This document shows positions 34,168 to 46,863 of a stretch of DNA of 64,000 nt, piece after piece. Position numbers and translations under genes: made by a program. Position 1 is the first letter of the stretch; every line of letters begins with the position of its first letter. The notes below the pieces were generated by a model. The model saw only the letters and a list, made by a program, of their open reading frames with translations, searched no databases and was not told the origin of the DNA. This DNA comes from Pyrenopolyporus hunteri (Eukaryota; Ascomycota; Sordariomycetes; Xylariales; Hypoxylaceae): contig CADCXC010000003.1 in assembly GCA_902806595.1 (NCBI GenBank), positions 3,534,001 through 3,598,000 of the forward strand, in the 5' to 3' direction.

Positions 34168-34886
34168 GAAGTCAGCGTTATCGAGTACCTATAGTGAGAT
34201 GCGCTTTAGTTTGGTCCCCGCCATACATAGATAGAAGAGAGGGACCTGGACCAACACACTCTGATGGATAGTTTCTTGGGCTCCTGGCTAACGTTCGTTA
34301 CCTCTTTGAGCGGTCGAGCTTCCGGCCTAGAAGCCGGGGAAGAAGCGTGAGTGGACATCTTATAATTTCTGAGAGTGTGTGTTTAAGACCTGGTATAGAC
34401 AATGCTATATCTTGACTTTCAATCAAAAAGTGAATGAGGCAAAGTCGGTACGTGGCTTAATAAATGAATGTGGCGTGGATGTCAAGTTAGAGTCGGATTG
34501 ACGGATGAGTGTCCGAAAATCTAAGAATTAGATTGAAAAGAAGGGTTTCGGCGTTCATATTATATTGTGCGAAACTGGCATACCTAGGTAGTATATGCCC
34601 TAAAGGGCTCGACCGCGAATCATGAATGGAAAATCGTTGGCCTTCATGAGGCCGACGCATTGCCGATACCGATCCCCAATATGCGTTGCGGTCAAGCCAA
34701 AGCATGGGTTCTATTGGCGAGAACGAACAGGAGTCACAAGCCCACGTCTGGCCGCGGCCATGATCTCGAAATGGGTTATGGTCCATATGCGGCCAGTGGG
34801 CTCGTTAAATAATTTTGTAACGTGATTGGTGCCCCAGGGGGTCAGATACGCACAGGGTTCCATCGAGGCTGATTTCTCTCCTATAC
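34168..34886. other. Intergenic: promoter of the zinc-finger gene
   Basis: Contains a TACCTAGGTA palindrome at 34581-34590. No gene is supported. Confidence 0.6.
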
Positions 34887-37307
34887 CTAGAGACAGTGAT
34901 CTGGCTTACCAGATGGATTCCCCCACCAGGTTGGGAACGGATGAGATATCCCACTGGCACCGAACACTGCGAAGGAAAGAATGAAAATAACCAGCTGAGA
35001 TCCTCCGTCCAACGCTGCTCCAATAAGGTAATTATACTTATTATATATCCCCGGCATCCGGCGTCTAAGCCAGACTTGAGAGAAGATGCCCACCGCAATC
35101 GACGACCAAATCCACGAGGTGTTCCCATAGTAATTTAGACCAGCGTAAGAAAGAATGATCGTCGTATTGATAGGCCATCTTTTCAGAAGGGGGAACACCT
35201 TGATCAGACCCCAGTGCAAGATTGGGACCGCAAGGCCTATGACAATACCGAGGGGGACGATGAGGTATCGCCCTGATGCTCCGTACATCTGCTTCGCCAA
35301 CGCCCAGGTGACCGCTTGGGAGTTGAGGCTCTGCATTCTCGAGCCGCTCCAGACGTTGTTCCCCTCTGGATCGAGTAGTATTTCGCGCTGGCTATTTACG
35401 ATGATGGTCATGACCGCGTAGTTCAAGCCCGCTCCGAGGAGAGTACCGTAGATCTGGGTGGCGAACATTATCCTATGCGATACCTTGGTATACATTCCCA
35501 CCTTCATCCAATTCGCCAGGTTAACGGCTAACAATATGACTTGGTGAGACCAACTGGCAAAGTATAAGTTAGCTAGGGGGAGGCCTGGGTGCACAGCGCC
35601 TGCGACCATCTTGGAGATTTGGTTGGTCGCCACCCCATTCCCATATAATCCATAAAGGACACAAGAAAAGGGGGCAATGAATGCCCCCAGGAGGAGAGAG
35701 ATGATGTATCCCCAGACGGGAAGTGTCGTTTCCCCTATAATGTTCACGGCCAAGCCGGCGAAGAAGCAGAGGACGAAAAGCGCCAGATACCACCACATTG
35801 GGACTTCCTTATATCTTAACATTGCCTGGTAGTGCGGGTCAGGTTGAGTCCGGCTGCGTGCCTGCTTCCACGCAAGGACCATATCTTTGCCGTAGAATAT
35901 GAGAACATGTGTCACTAGCGCTCCGATAGCCAGGTTCTGGGTGAAATAGCCCCAAACTGTGCTTGAAGTCAAATATGGCAAACCAACTTCGTTTAGCTTG
36001 CCGTCGTCGATGACGCCTCGCTCGTTTAGGATTCTGGTTGGTTTGAAGACCGTCCCATTACCTAGAAAGAGGGACGTCGACATGAAAGGGAAATTCTTCG
36101 CCTCCCAGGCATTGCTGTAATATAGCCCGAGCAATGCTGCGTACAAAATCACGTAGCCAATCCAAGAATTGAGCTGCTGCTTGAGCGGTAGCGACAGGTA
36201 CGTGCTCTGAATATACTGCCAGTCGAGGCCAAAGTTCAAGAGACCCAGTCCTTCATTGGAGGAAGCCCCCCCGAAGATAGTGGAGAAGATGGCGCGGGTC
36301 CTTTCCGGGGCACCTAACGACGCGAGACAGAAGATCGAGATACCGCTGAACCACGGTACGATATAGGCGGGGAATACTTCCCAGACGGCAGCAATACCAA
36401 GAGCCCAGCCGAACTTGATGAGACGCCCCCGATTGGCAAGCCGGTCGAAATGGAGATTTTGGAAGAGCACGACCTGTGGTAACGTTGACCAATAAACCAT
36501 TTCAGAGGGATATATGATCAGGGGCCGTAGCAAGCCTGCCAAGACGAACCCACAGAGAGAGATCGAGAAGGTAGCCAATACAGCGGTCGAGGCGGAAACC
36601 GAACGGTCGTAGAACAGCCGCTCTACAGCATAGACCTCGACTCCGGATAAGCCATTGTTGCCAGAGGAGGCGACAAGGGAGGCGACGACGTGCTCTTTTA
36701 TACCGAAAGGTTGTCCGGAATTGAGAAAAGTGAGTGTGTTTCGTATCCATTTCCCCTTGAATCGATCCGGACGCGGAGTCGAGAGAGCCCAGGCCTCGCC
36801 CAATATGAAGACCAAGACTGTCAGGTATAAGTGGGAAGCCGCTTAAATATTTGTCTCCGACGAGAAGACGTACGTTGTATGAAGACGGAGGACACTTGTA
36901 CCTGATACGGCTTAAATTCGTAAAGCATCGTAATCACGCTTGAAAGAGCCGTGAAGACAGAGCCCAAGACTATGGAGCGGAAGGTCAGGGCGGGGTCTCC
37001 ATCGTCGCGGGTTGTAATCAAAAATCTGGATACGTCGACGCCTATTGGGTCTGTTAGCCGTGGTAATTAGAAGAGAGGGGGCGGGTGCGCGTGTGTTACC
37101 ATTCCGAATCACAGGATGCCCTTTCACATACTCAGCATCGTCGGCGTGTTGAGAATCTTGCGATCCCACTTTGCCCGAGCCATGCGACAAAGATGCGTCT
37201 ATTGGATCACTTGGGGACTCGGCAGACGCCTCCGTCACTATGGTTCTCTTAAGTCCCTTGGTGGCATGGAGAGCATCTTCCGACGAGGTTTCAATTGGTT
37301 CCGCCAT
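34887..37307 (-). CDS. Oligopeptide transporter (OPT family)
   Basis: Three exons: 37307-37100, 37050-36874, 36817-34887 (771 residues). Introns are 49 bp and 56 bp. The middle exon supplies RSIVLGSVFTALSSVITMLYEFKPYQVQVSSVF, the conserved first OPT helix; the second splice gives VFIQLLVFILGEAW. About 14-16 membrane helices follow, with family features FNSGQPFGIKEH-like LNSGQPFGIKEHVVASL, NFGLDWQYI, GYFTQNLAIGALVTH and a C-terminal HPFPTWWGNPSGKPDHC. The N-terminal 80 residues are hydrophilic and cytosolic. OPT proteins import small peptides, glutathione or metal chelates by proton symport across the plasma membrane. Its nearest upstream neighbours (31-37 kb) include a ferric reductase, but no co-regulation can be inferred. 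A GTAAGC near the stop (34908) has no acceptor at a workable distance, so the reading ends at TAG 34887. Confidence 0.92.
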
Positions 37308-38426
37308 CTTCCGGAGGACACAAGAAGAAAAGATAGAGAAGAAGCACGCTCACTACCACGTAAATTCATAGGCAGCTGGTAGATAGGTACGCATAGAGAG
37401 GCTTGATAAAACGAAACGGAGGGGGAAAGATTCCGAAGCTCACCATGATATAAAACCGAATTCACAATTTCCCTTTGTCTTTCACTTGTTTACGCCGTAC
37501 CACGTTTCCTGATAAGAAGCCGAGTTTGATTGATTGTGCCATGTCCAACCTGAATGGCGGATACCCGAGAGTAGGACTCCCGCACCGGGGTCGACCCAAC
37601 ACCTGCCTAAGATAGAAAGTTCGTTGGGTGGTGGTGTGTTCTACTGGTGGGCCGGACCATGTGGTCGTGCTGGGGTAGTATCCACGTCCAGTATTTAGGC
37701 TAGGATGGTATCAACATGCCGAAAGATGTCGTGATCGGATTGTAAGTTCCACAAAGACTGACTTGCACTTACTAGCTCTTACTGGCTCTTACATACCCCT
37801 TGCCTTAGGGTTCGTAGGAGGTGGAACGGACGACTAGTCGGGTTTTGAAAACTCACCCCTGACGTCCCCCCTTACGGTCGTGCCGCGTCTTCGGTGCCAA
37901 GACGGAGTATCCGCACATACAAGCGTCTTAAGATACGTAGGCCGGACCCGGCAAATCAAGGGAAACGGAGATCGCTCGGGTCGGCTAGGAGAAGGTGGGT
38001 ACGTCGTCCTGGCGAGTGTTCTAGTTCCCCTAAGATGATCATACCTACCCGTAACCCACCGCCACCGTGCCGCGTATGTACCTATTCGGTCAAGGGAAGA
38101 TTCAACTCTTCATATTCAAATTATACTCGATAAAGACTCAAGAGATCCTATAATAAGGAATCTTAACCCGTTTTCGATGACTTGCGAAATTGTTAGGAAA
38201 AAGTGTAACTTTCGGTGTGAATTTTTAGCTTTGAAATGACATTACTGCAGGCCTATTGTCAGCATCCCGCCCCCTGTATTTGTAATTGGTGGCGGAGGTG
38301 TAGGCCATATCAGAATAGGTATTTCAGGCATAGGCATAGCTCGCCTCGCCTAGAGGGGCTCGATCCGTATCTTCTTTTCTTTCCATAAGCCAACCTGATC
38401 ACCAGGCATTTCGCTCGGGACAAAAA
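37308..38426. other. Intergenic region between divergent OPT and HET genes
   Basis: Probably two promoters. No recognisable gene or repeat; a 79-codon frame at 37894-38133 has no family resemblance. Confidence 0.6.
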
Positions 38427-40640
38427 ATGTCCGACCTAACGTATTACCATTCATGCCAATGCTGCGAGAAATTTGTAATAGACCTCGATCATAAGCAGCT
38501 TCCTGGTGAAGACATTAGTGGTTATGGAGAATCCACAAATGGGATATTTTTCTTCGATGCCACCTTGAAGGATGTTCTTGAAGGAGTTTCCCACCAGTGT
38601 CGGCTATGCGTATGGCTTGACAGCGCTTGGGACGAAAGCTGCGGGGAAAGATATAGGATGCTTGCGAAAACCCCAACAGACCGCGTAATCGTCTGTGCCG
38701 ACAGCTATAGCATGTCCCTAGTCGACCGCTATCCGGTGGACGAGTTACTCTTCATTGGGTTATGGGAGCACGACGCACCCGTTCACCCCGTATTAGGCAA
38801 ATGCAGGGTCAGATGTCGGGCCTTGGACGTCTTGACAGCGAAGGGTTTGTAACACCGAAGATGGGTGATCTGGGGATGGCGAATTTATATAGTCCGTCCT
38901 TTGATTCATCGAACTGACTAAATGTTGCCAGATGATCCGGCGCACGAGTTCATTTGGACCCGTCCTATCAATTGCCAGCCGGACTCTGCGGAGAGCCTGT
39001 CTCTGGCGCGACGCTGGCTAGACGAGTGCTTGCATTCGCATCCTAATTGCCGGACAGAGCAAATATCTATGCCTTCGCGTGTTCTTCGCGTTGATGAGAT
39101 CGAGTCCTCCGGTGAAGTTGAAGTGACTATTGAACAAACTTATGATAAGGTGCAGCCGTTCGCAGCGCTTAGCTATTGTTGGGGGGGCGACCAGCCTTAT
39201 AAAACCACTAAATCACGAATGGAGTCCGGTGACCTGCGCCTCTCGTTCGAGAAACTCCCTAGATGCGTGCAAGACGCGATCAAAGTAACCTTGAAGCTCG
39301 GTCTTAATTACATCTGGGTCGATGCTCTATGTATTGTGCAAGACGACGAAAATGACAAGATTGAACAGATCGCCGAGATGCCTCAGATCTACTATCAAGC
39401 ATATGTCACGATTGTTGCCGCACGGTCTGATCGCGCGACTAGGGGATTTCTAGACGAGATTGACTTGACCAAGACTACGCGGCTTGCTGTGAAACTTCCA
39501 TTTCGTTGTCCGGACCAACACGCCACTTTGGGATCGGCGTATATCACTTACATCGAGGACAGCCGAGAATCCGAACCCATCCACTCCCGTGCGTGGACGC
39601 TGCAAGAGCGCTACTTATCCAACAGGTGTCTAGAGTTCGGTAGCAACCAAACGCGCTGGGTGTGCGCGAGCTCGGGAAACAAAGACGGGTATTGCGACGG
39701 GTGGAAGCGCGAGGGATCGGATAATCTTTCCACTCGCGTAATGTATATCCATCGTGAGCTTAAGCAAGACATAGAAGTTATGGTGTCGAATGGGTCGAGC
39801 GCAGAGTGGATTGCCGATTGGATAAGGATGAGGTGGGATACCATTCTCAGCCACTATACCCCGCGCAAGCTTTCCGTTCTAACGGATCGCTGCCTCGCGA
39901 TGTCTGGGATTGCACAGGTATTCGGGTCCTATTTGCAAGACGACTACGTAGCAGGACTATGGAGAAAGACTCTCCCAAGTCATTTGTGCTGGCAGGTGAC
40001 TCGAGTTGCGAACGAGTCCTTTCCACGCCCGATCGATTATCAAGGCCCTTCGTGGTCTTGGACTGGTATAAACGGGCCGGTCAGCTTCTTATTTGCACGA
40101 TCCTGCGAGCAGGATTGCCGCGCTGTCCTTCTCGACGTCGAGGTGCAGCTAGTGAATTCATATGCAAAATATGGTTCCGTTTGTCGGGCGATTCTAACTG
40201 TCAGAGGCCGGTTGAGAGGGGCTACGTGGCATAGGGATATGAACGGGGGGTTGTTAAAACCACGTCCAGAGGGGAATTCCAGTATCAGCGACGATAACGA
40301 GACAAACACGATGGAATCCATCACCGTATTCCCGGACGCGGATGATGCCGAAGAGGGGACCAAGACGCCGAAGCCGATCGAGGTCTCGTTGTTTGAGATC
40401 GGTAATCGCGTCGGTTCGAAGAGACCCGGGCCGGTCGGGCTTATCCTCCAGGCAAAGCCTCACGATGCAACTCTCTCTCATCCACGATTCACGCGTCTAG
40501 GTATGTTCCACCTCAACAGAAGAGCAAGGGGCCGGATACAAGGTGAGAAAAGTAACTCAAGAAATAATACGGCGTCTTCGACTGGACACTATGTAGATTT
40601 ATTTGATAGCATCACGGAGACTGTTATTGAAATAGAATAA
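38427..40640 (+). CDS. HET-domain (heterokaryon incompatibility) protein
   Basis: Two exons, 38427-38844 and 38932-40640, with an 87-bp intron (GTTTGT...GTTGCCAG, branch AACTGACTAA), giving 708 residues. The N-terminal 140 residues carry CQCCEKF and CRLCVWL cysteine pairs common before HET domains. The HET domain follows at about 210-360: FAALSYCWGGDQPYKT, then LGLNYIWVDALCIVQDD and IYYQAYVTIVAARSDRATRGFL, then the SRAWTLQERYLSNRCLEF block. Fungal HET proteins trigger cell death when incompatible mycelia fuse, and many are orphan paralogues with no proven role. The C-terminal third has no known domain. No NACHT, WD40 or ankyrin repeat follows, so this is the short HET class. Confidence 0.9.
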
Positions 40641-41349
40641 ACCCGATTTTCATTATGGAACATCTAGTGACAAGTACTAGTTATAACTATGAATTCAGAA
40701 GAATCTTAACCCGGGAAATAGGTGCCTACACGTATTTCCACTGACACTAATGGTCGGTAATTATGGTGCATCGCAGGGCGTACCCATAGTGCTTCTTAGT
40801 GGCTAAGAGGGACTAGGAAGTCCACTGTAGACAAGTCCAGGGGGCTAAAAGCAACTGTAATACCCAAGGTAGATGAAAAAAAAAAAAAAAAAAAATTCAG
40901 CGCTTATAAGCACTGTATTTATAGTGAAGTCCACCGTAATACAGTGATACCCGCCCCGTAATTATAGCGGGCTTAGTGACACTAACACAGTATACTTACT
41001 ATAATACAGAGGCATTATACACAGAAAAAGAAATTATCTTCCATTCCTAAACTTACAAGAACCCGGCTTACTTCGTCAATTGTCCAGTGTTAGAAGGGAC
41101 TCCCATTATGTCATGCCGTCTACCCCTCCTGAGACATAACCCGTAGATCGTTCCTGGGGTTGACGCGGCACACACGGGCATCCGGGATGACTGTGCCCCG
41201 ACTACTATATATCGGCGCCACGGGGGCCCGAGTACGGGTACCTCATACGTACCTACTTTACAAACCGTCTATAAAAGACGACAACTCACGCTTCCTTTGA
41301 TTCGAGATGTTCTAACTTCAACTCGTATCAGATCAAGTATCGCTTCACC
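40641..41349. other. Intergenic: promoter of the first NmrA-like gene
   Basis: Includes a 20-base poly-A at 40876-40895 and short repeated words around it (CACTGACACTAA at 40740 and AGTGACACTAACAC at 40975; GAAGTCCAC at 40817 and 40926). A TATAAAA box candidate lies at 41270-41276, about 75 bp before the start codon. Confidence 0.5.
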
Positions 41350-42409
41350 ATGTCTATCACCGTTGGAATCGCCGGCATAACGGGCAAGTTCGCTCGAGAA
41401 CTCGCCTCGTCGCTACTAAAATATCCCAATGTCACACTCAAGGGGTACTGCCGTGACCCTACCAAAGTTCCCGAGTCCATATCCTCCAAGGCGTCCCTCG
41501 TGAAGGGCGATGCCTTCGACGAGCCCGCCATCCACAACTTCGTTAGCGGCTGCGATGTTGTGGTCTGCTGCTATCTCGGCGACCCCAAGTTGATGGTCGA
41601 CGGACAGAAACTACTCATCGACGCCTGCGCTGCTAAGGGGGTCCCACGCTACGTATCTTCGGACTGGTCTTTTGACTACACCAAGCTCAAGCTTGGAGAG
41701 GTGTTCCCCAAGGACCCTATGATCCACGTAAAAGCGTACCTGGATGCGCAGGACAAGGTCAAAGGCGTACATGTTTTAGTCGGCATGTTCATGGACGTCT
41801 TCTTCAGCCCTGTCTTTGGTACCTTCGACGTCGCCACCACGACGTTCAAATATTGGGGCACGGGTAATGAGATCTGGGAGGGCACCACCTACCAAAACGC
41901 AGCCGACTACACGGCAGCTGTTTGTGTGGACAAGAACGCCGTCGGCGTTATAAAACGTAGGTTCCTTTTATACATGGGTCCAATATAAACAACCACTCAC
42001 AACCGCTCTATTATAGTTGTCGGCGGGCGGGCGACATTCCTCGAGATCACACAGTCGTACGAAAAGGTCTACGGGGTAAAGCCCAATGTGGAATGCCTAG
42101 GCTCGCTGGAGGACCTGTACAAGCGGATGTATGAGCTGCGGGAGAAGAACCCTAAAGACATTTTCTCTTATATGTTCCAGTAAGTAGAAGAAACCCGCCT
42201 ACCACTTTACCTCCAACCATTTAACGAGCCACAACCTAACACATCCTAGCTTCTTCAACTACTACATGGCCAATGGGCGGACGCTCCTAGGGCCGGAGTA
42301 CGACAATGACAGGTACCCCCAGGTGAAGCCCGTGACCTGGGAAGATTACATGAGGACCATACCGAAGGAGCAGTTATCAAGTGCCCTTTTCACAGTCGGG
42401 AAGAAATAA
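41350..42409 (+). CDS. NmrA-like / isoflavone-reductase-type NAD(P)-binding protein
   Basis: Three exons: 41350-41956, 42017-42179, 42250-42409 (309 residues). The Rossmann start VGIAGITGKFARELASSLL with GxxGxxG is followed by a second-strand basic residue (CRDP), indicating NADP(H) preference. Further motifs are GCDVVVCCYLGDPKLMVDGQ, YVSSDWSFDYTKLKLGEVFPKDPM (the position of the catalytic Lys or Tyr in PCBER/isoflavone reductases) and VGMFMDVFFSPVFGTFD. In fungi such proteins act as reductases or as redox sensors regulating GATA factors. It is not close to Aspergillus NmrA itself. The next gene is a different, more canonical NmrA-like protein in the opposite orientation; the two are not recent duplicates judging by sequence. 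Confidence 0.87.
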
Positions 42410-42891
42410 AAGGTACTGAAGATGGTACCTATGTAGGGAAGCAGACACTAAGGAACTCCGGAGTGTACAATAGAAAATAGGCATGCTTCTCATAGCAAAT
42501 ATCGTTGCCCATGGAAGAGTGCAGATGTTCCACATTTTCATTCTCAGCTGCCCGTGACACTATCGATGATTGATGCTCGCATTAGTTCGCACTGACACTC
42601 ACTCAGGCTGTGAAAAAAAAAAAAAAAAAACCATTCAAGTTTATGCAGTTGAAAGATAATCATTTCAAGTGAAGAGCTTAATGGCTCAGGTTTTCCGAGT
42701 GGGTATATTAGGTACATAAAAGCGAAGGAAACATTGTTATTAAATCCGTATCTCGTTCAAATTTACCCAAGTGACATGTCAAGGCGGACCCGTGGGCTGA
42801 CAGGAAAGCGAAGACGAAGAAAAAAGTAGGAACCTAGTGACTAAATATTACATCCTCTACTCCTATCCATCATACAATATTAAGTATTAGC
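42410..42891. other. Intergenic region between convergent NmrA-like genes
   Basis: 3' flanks of both genes. An 18-base poly-A sits at 42613-42630. Nothing else is recognised. Confidence 0.6.
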
Positions 42892-43867
42892 CTACGAGCG
42901 GACCTTGAACTGACTATCCGTCTCCAACCACTTTTTAAAGTCCTTAAGATCGGGGTTCATCTTCCTCAGCGCCGGAATGTCGGCGGCGTAACCGACGTTG
43001 CGGAACCACCTGAACATGTATCCGAGCTCCTTCGAGAGCCAGTTGATAAAAGCCGCCACGAACTCGAACGTCGTCGGTAGATTGCTGCCCGTCTTCTCCT
43101 TGAAGATCGCCGCGAACTCGTCGTACGTCAGCTCGTCCCCCGCCAGGCTGAGCTTCCTGCCCTTCCACTCGTCCGGCTTGGTGAGCGCCTCGGCGGCGAA
43201 GAAGCCGATGTCGCTGGTGGCGATCAGCTGCAGCTTCTGGTCCTTCCTCAGGCTGATCTTCCAGCTCGTGGTGAAGACCTTGCCGAAGAAGCCCGGCGCC
43301 AGGTTGTCGAAGAAGGCGACGGGGCGCAGGATCGTCCAGTCCATCTCCCCGCCTTTGGTCTTCTCGATGAGGTACTTCTCGATGTTGTGCTTGCTGATGA
43401 AGTGCGGGATGTCCGTGGGATCGTCGTCTGACTTGGGACCACCGCGGTCGACTGATGAATACACCATGTACTTGACGCCGTTCTTGAGCGAGGCGTCGAT
43501 GAGCGCTTTTCCTTGGGTTTCTTCCGTTTGGCTGCTGGCACCACCACCCATGGCTTGCTAGATGGAAGTTAGTATTCGAGATTATAGCGGGAGCATGTAT
43601 GTCCTCTCCTACCTGCACGCTAAAGACTCCCCATACTGGTGTTTTCGTCACCTCCCTGGCTTTACTGAAGATATTCTCAGCGGCATTCATGTCCCCGGTC
43701 ACCAGCTTGACCTTGGACGACTTCTGCGCCAGCCGCTGGGCGGACGCCGACTGAGCATTCCGCGTAAGAGCAAGGATCTCGAAATCGGCGTTCGCCTTGA
43801 GCAGCGCGTTTATGACAGCCCCGCCCTGCTTGCCCGTGGCCCCGGTAATGAGAACTGCTCGAGACAT
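42892..43867 (-). CDS. NmrA-like family NAD(P)-binding protein
   Basis: Two exons, 43867-43613 and 43557-42892, with a 55-bp phase-0 intron (GTAGGA...CATCTAG, branch ATACTAACT), giving 306 residues. The N-terminus MSRAVLITGATGKQGGAVINALLK contains the NmrA signature GATGKQG, followed by LALTRNAQS. After the intron come GKALIDASLKNGVKYMVYSSVDRGG and WTILRPVAFFDNLAPGF, both hallmarks of NmrA/HSCARG proteins, which sense the NADPH/NADP ratio and in some fungi repress nitrogen-regulated genes. The C-terminal part (DELTYDEFAAIFKEKTG) is also typical. Exon 2 is GC-rich (about 43,000-43,550) with long antisense open frames. Confidence 0.9.
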
Positions 43868-44580
43868 GAGTAAGGTGTGTGTGGAGATAATAGACTAAAA
43901 TGTAACCGGCGACGGTAGACTTGTGGGTTTGTGTAAGGAGAATATAGCTTGTCAAAGGAAACGGGATATGAAAATCAAGGAATTAAGGAATTAAAGAAAT
44001 AAGAAACCTACCGAATGAAGCTATTAAAGACGACCGTTCTACTTGGGTAGTATCTATAAGATCATGATATCTGTCAACGTCAATATGATACCAGTGTTTT
44101 AGTCATCCACGGCACGATGAAGCAATGCGAGTCGATCTCGGGGCCCCAAGTCGCCGGCTCGAATCCCTGATCGGGGGTTGTACCGACCGATTAGAGACAC
44201 CCCCCGCGTGTTCTGCATTGCTTTTAGTGCGACTGCGCCCAATCTTTTCTTTTCCTCTTCCTTCTCCCCTACCAGCGCAAGTCAATAGCGTAGGTGTTCA
44301 GGCCTATCGGGGTCAACTGGATCCGATTGTCTCCCCTAAATCACGATCAATGCCCTGGTGAGACGATTTTACGGACATTCATAATACGGTCGCTTACAAA
44401 ACAGCTTCTAATCATTTGAAATTGCAGATGGGTCTGTCATTTTTCTTTCTCTTGGAATTTCTTCGTAGAAGTTCCATTTAGAACCACGGCGAAAGCATTA
44501 AGGGCGCTTTTAAAATATACAGCTGTTATCCCGAGTATCCACCACCATGTCTCCATCACGTAATTCGGCGTGAGCAGGAA
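43868..44580. other. Intergenic region
   Basis: Contains the promoter of the NmrA-like gene and the 3' flank of the Zn2Cys6 gene. A T-arm-like word (CTCGAATCC, near 44159) was checked as tRNA and rejected. No gene. Confidence 0.55.
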
Positions 44581-46863
44581 TTAAGTGAACAGGGACCACA
44601 AACCCACATCGTCGGTCTGGCTCATGAAGTTGTCGATATCTCTCATGTCATCGGGATTAAATCCAACGGCGCCTAAGCCACCGTCAAAGTATCCGGGATC
44701 GTAATTCATACTAGAAGCCCCGTTCGGAATCGTTCCGTTATCAACTGGAGTTTTAACTTGACTGAAGGTGTGGGAATTGAGGTCCCAGCCAAGAGTCTGC
44801 TGCTCCGTAGGTTGAATCTCTGGGATTAAAATAGCCCCATTTATATCCGCTTGTAGCTCGACCTGGTCTCCTGAGCAGCCCTGACTATTCGGTGACGGTT
44901 GTTGTGGTTGTGGTTGTGGTTGTGGTTGTTGTTGGTGTTGGTGTTGGAAGGACGTACTAATATGAGATCGTGGAGGAGGCGGGGAGGGCGGCGGGGTTTG
45001 GCCGCCAAGGATATCGTGAACAGGTCCGCCACTCCCGTCGTCGCAACCGCCGTTACTATTGAGACAGACTATTTTCTTCTGTTGATACCATGTCTTGAGC
45101 TTCTTAAATGCGTTTAGGAATGGCCGTGACTGCGGGAAGTATCCGTGTTGAGAAAGTGCGGTTAGCCTTTCGATCATCGCCTCAAGAAAGGACAATGGGG
45201 AAGGCGGGTTGTTATCAAGGCCGCCCGCCAAAGAGCGCGGCAGCTCTTCAGCAAAGTGGCCTAGTTTCACGAGGCATACCGCTACGCAGAGGTTCCATAT
45301 GAGGAATACGTTCGGGAGAGAACGCGCAGTGGCATCATCTAGGGATAGATAGATATTCATGGCGCTGGCGCTGACTTTTAGGCAGTGGCAAAGCGCGTCG
45401 GTATGAGTCGCGGTGAACTCAGGCGGCGGTTGGCTTAGGCCTTGTTTTTTCTTATCTACCCAAGCATGCATTTGGCGAAGGTATATCCGAACGGCAATCT
45501 GGTGGATGTAGAGATCCGCTACCGATGCTGCATAATTTTTCAGACCTTGGGTATAACATGCGTTAGTAACGATCTGGAGGAGCAGAATGTGAGATATCTC
45601 GCTTACGAAGGTCGATATTTCCTGACGGGGATAGCTTCCAATCGGTTAATCTCTGCCGGAAAGCGCCGAGTAGATGCTGTGTCCTGAAATCATCGTAAGA
45701 CTCATCCGCATAGGTGCGTGAGATGCTCAATGTTTTCGAAACGTCATCGAAAATCTCCTGAAGGACTACCAGGCTACATAACCATTGGTCGTCGCTATAA
45801 CCGTCATCTATTTGTCCGAGTACTTCTGTGCATACTCGATGAGACGGCGTGCACATAAGCGGTTGATGTCGACGAAGAAGTGTCGCCGAACTATGAGATG
45901 GAAGTGGTTACCCAGTCAGTTCGTGGACCGCTGGTATGGAATAGTGAATACTAACCATGATGCACCAAGATAGACAGCTAAGAGAGTTCTATAAGCTTCC
46001 TTTTCCTGATCGTGGTTCCCTTTCCCGCCTGGCCTGGCCCCAGAAGCCATTCCAAGATCATGGGACATGACTACGGCGCTATATATATGCTGAGGGAGCG
46101 CGAATGCCTTAATATGCGGTGGCTGGATGTAGTATTGTGAGAAAAGAACCAGAGATTGTAATAAGTCAAGAGACTTCGCGCCTTGGATGAAGACATCCTG
46201 TGCTAGAGTATTGTTAAGTTGTGTTAAGAGACTAGGTACTAGAGATGGTCTGATCGAGGTGCTAGCTATTGTTATGATAGTTAAGAACAACGTAGGTTTC
46301 TTCGCTCGGATGGTGTGTATATCTTCGTCGACTGAGAGCTGGAGAATGGGCATGAATGGGCGCATGCGCAGGTTCCAGTGATTCAACAATAAGGATGCAG
46401 TATGGATGTCTATTAATCCCTGGTTAATGACATCCCTGGACGTCACACCGTTGATTCCGCCATTGTCCACGATGTGTGGCGAAGCATCGTCGTCTCTAAG
46501 ACTAGACTCCGGAGTCTGAGACCAGAGTGGCTCTTCTCCGAATTCTTTAATAGACTGCTGATTGCGCCGTCTCTCGGCATCTAATGCGCTAGTTAACGCA
46601 TCGATTTTCTTCTCAAGCTCGCTGAACTTCTGAGAAGTTTTCACGCGAGCTTTTGGCGGACCGGGATCTTGACAAGTTCGGGAGAATCTAAGACACGTTT
46701 CGCAATCTTTAGAGCCTGGGACCGAGACGCATTTTATCTTCATGTTACGACACGAAATACAGGCCCTCATTCTCTTGGGGCTCTGTTCGAACCCGTTTGC
46801 AGGATTTCCATTTTCGGATACACCGGACCGCGCGTTGATCGTCGATACGTCGGCGCCGACCAT
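44581..46863 (-). CDS. Zn(II)2Cys6 binuclear-cluster transcription factor
   Basis: Three exons: 46863-45956, 45890-45607, 45545-44581 (718 residues), with introns of 65 and 61 bp. The DNA-binding cluster spans residues 35-64 with spacing C-x2-C-x6-C-x8-C-x2-C-x6-C (starting RACISCRNMKIKC), followed by a linker and a short coiled-coil dimerisation element (FSELEKKIDALTSALDAERRRNQQ). The middle homology region follows: HWNLRMRPFMPILQL, and LGASCSATLLRRHQPLMCTP, rebuilt across intron 1. The C-terminal third is low complexity, with a Pro/Ser block and a Gln-Pro repeat (about residues 565-600, from imperfect GGTTGT repeats near 44,898-44,945), a typical activation region. Closest in type to fungal regulators with the fungal-TF middle domain. 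The target pathway is unknown; the adjacent NmrA-like genes are possible but unproven. Confidence 0.9.

Noticed and set aside
44101..44200. Possible tRNA (CTCGAATCC word)
   Set aside because: No complementary T-stem, anticodon stem or acceptor stem at the right distances.
32014..46863. Secondary-metabolite gene cluster (transporter, reductases, Zn2Cys6 factor, HET gene)
   Set aside because: No PKS, NRPS, terpene synthase or DMATS core enzyme is present, and gene types are individually common.
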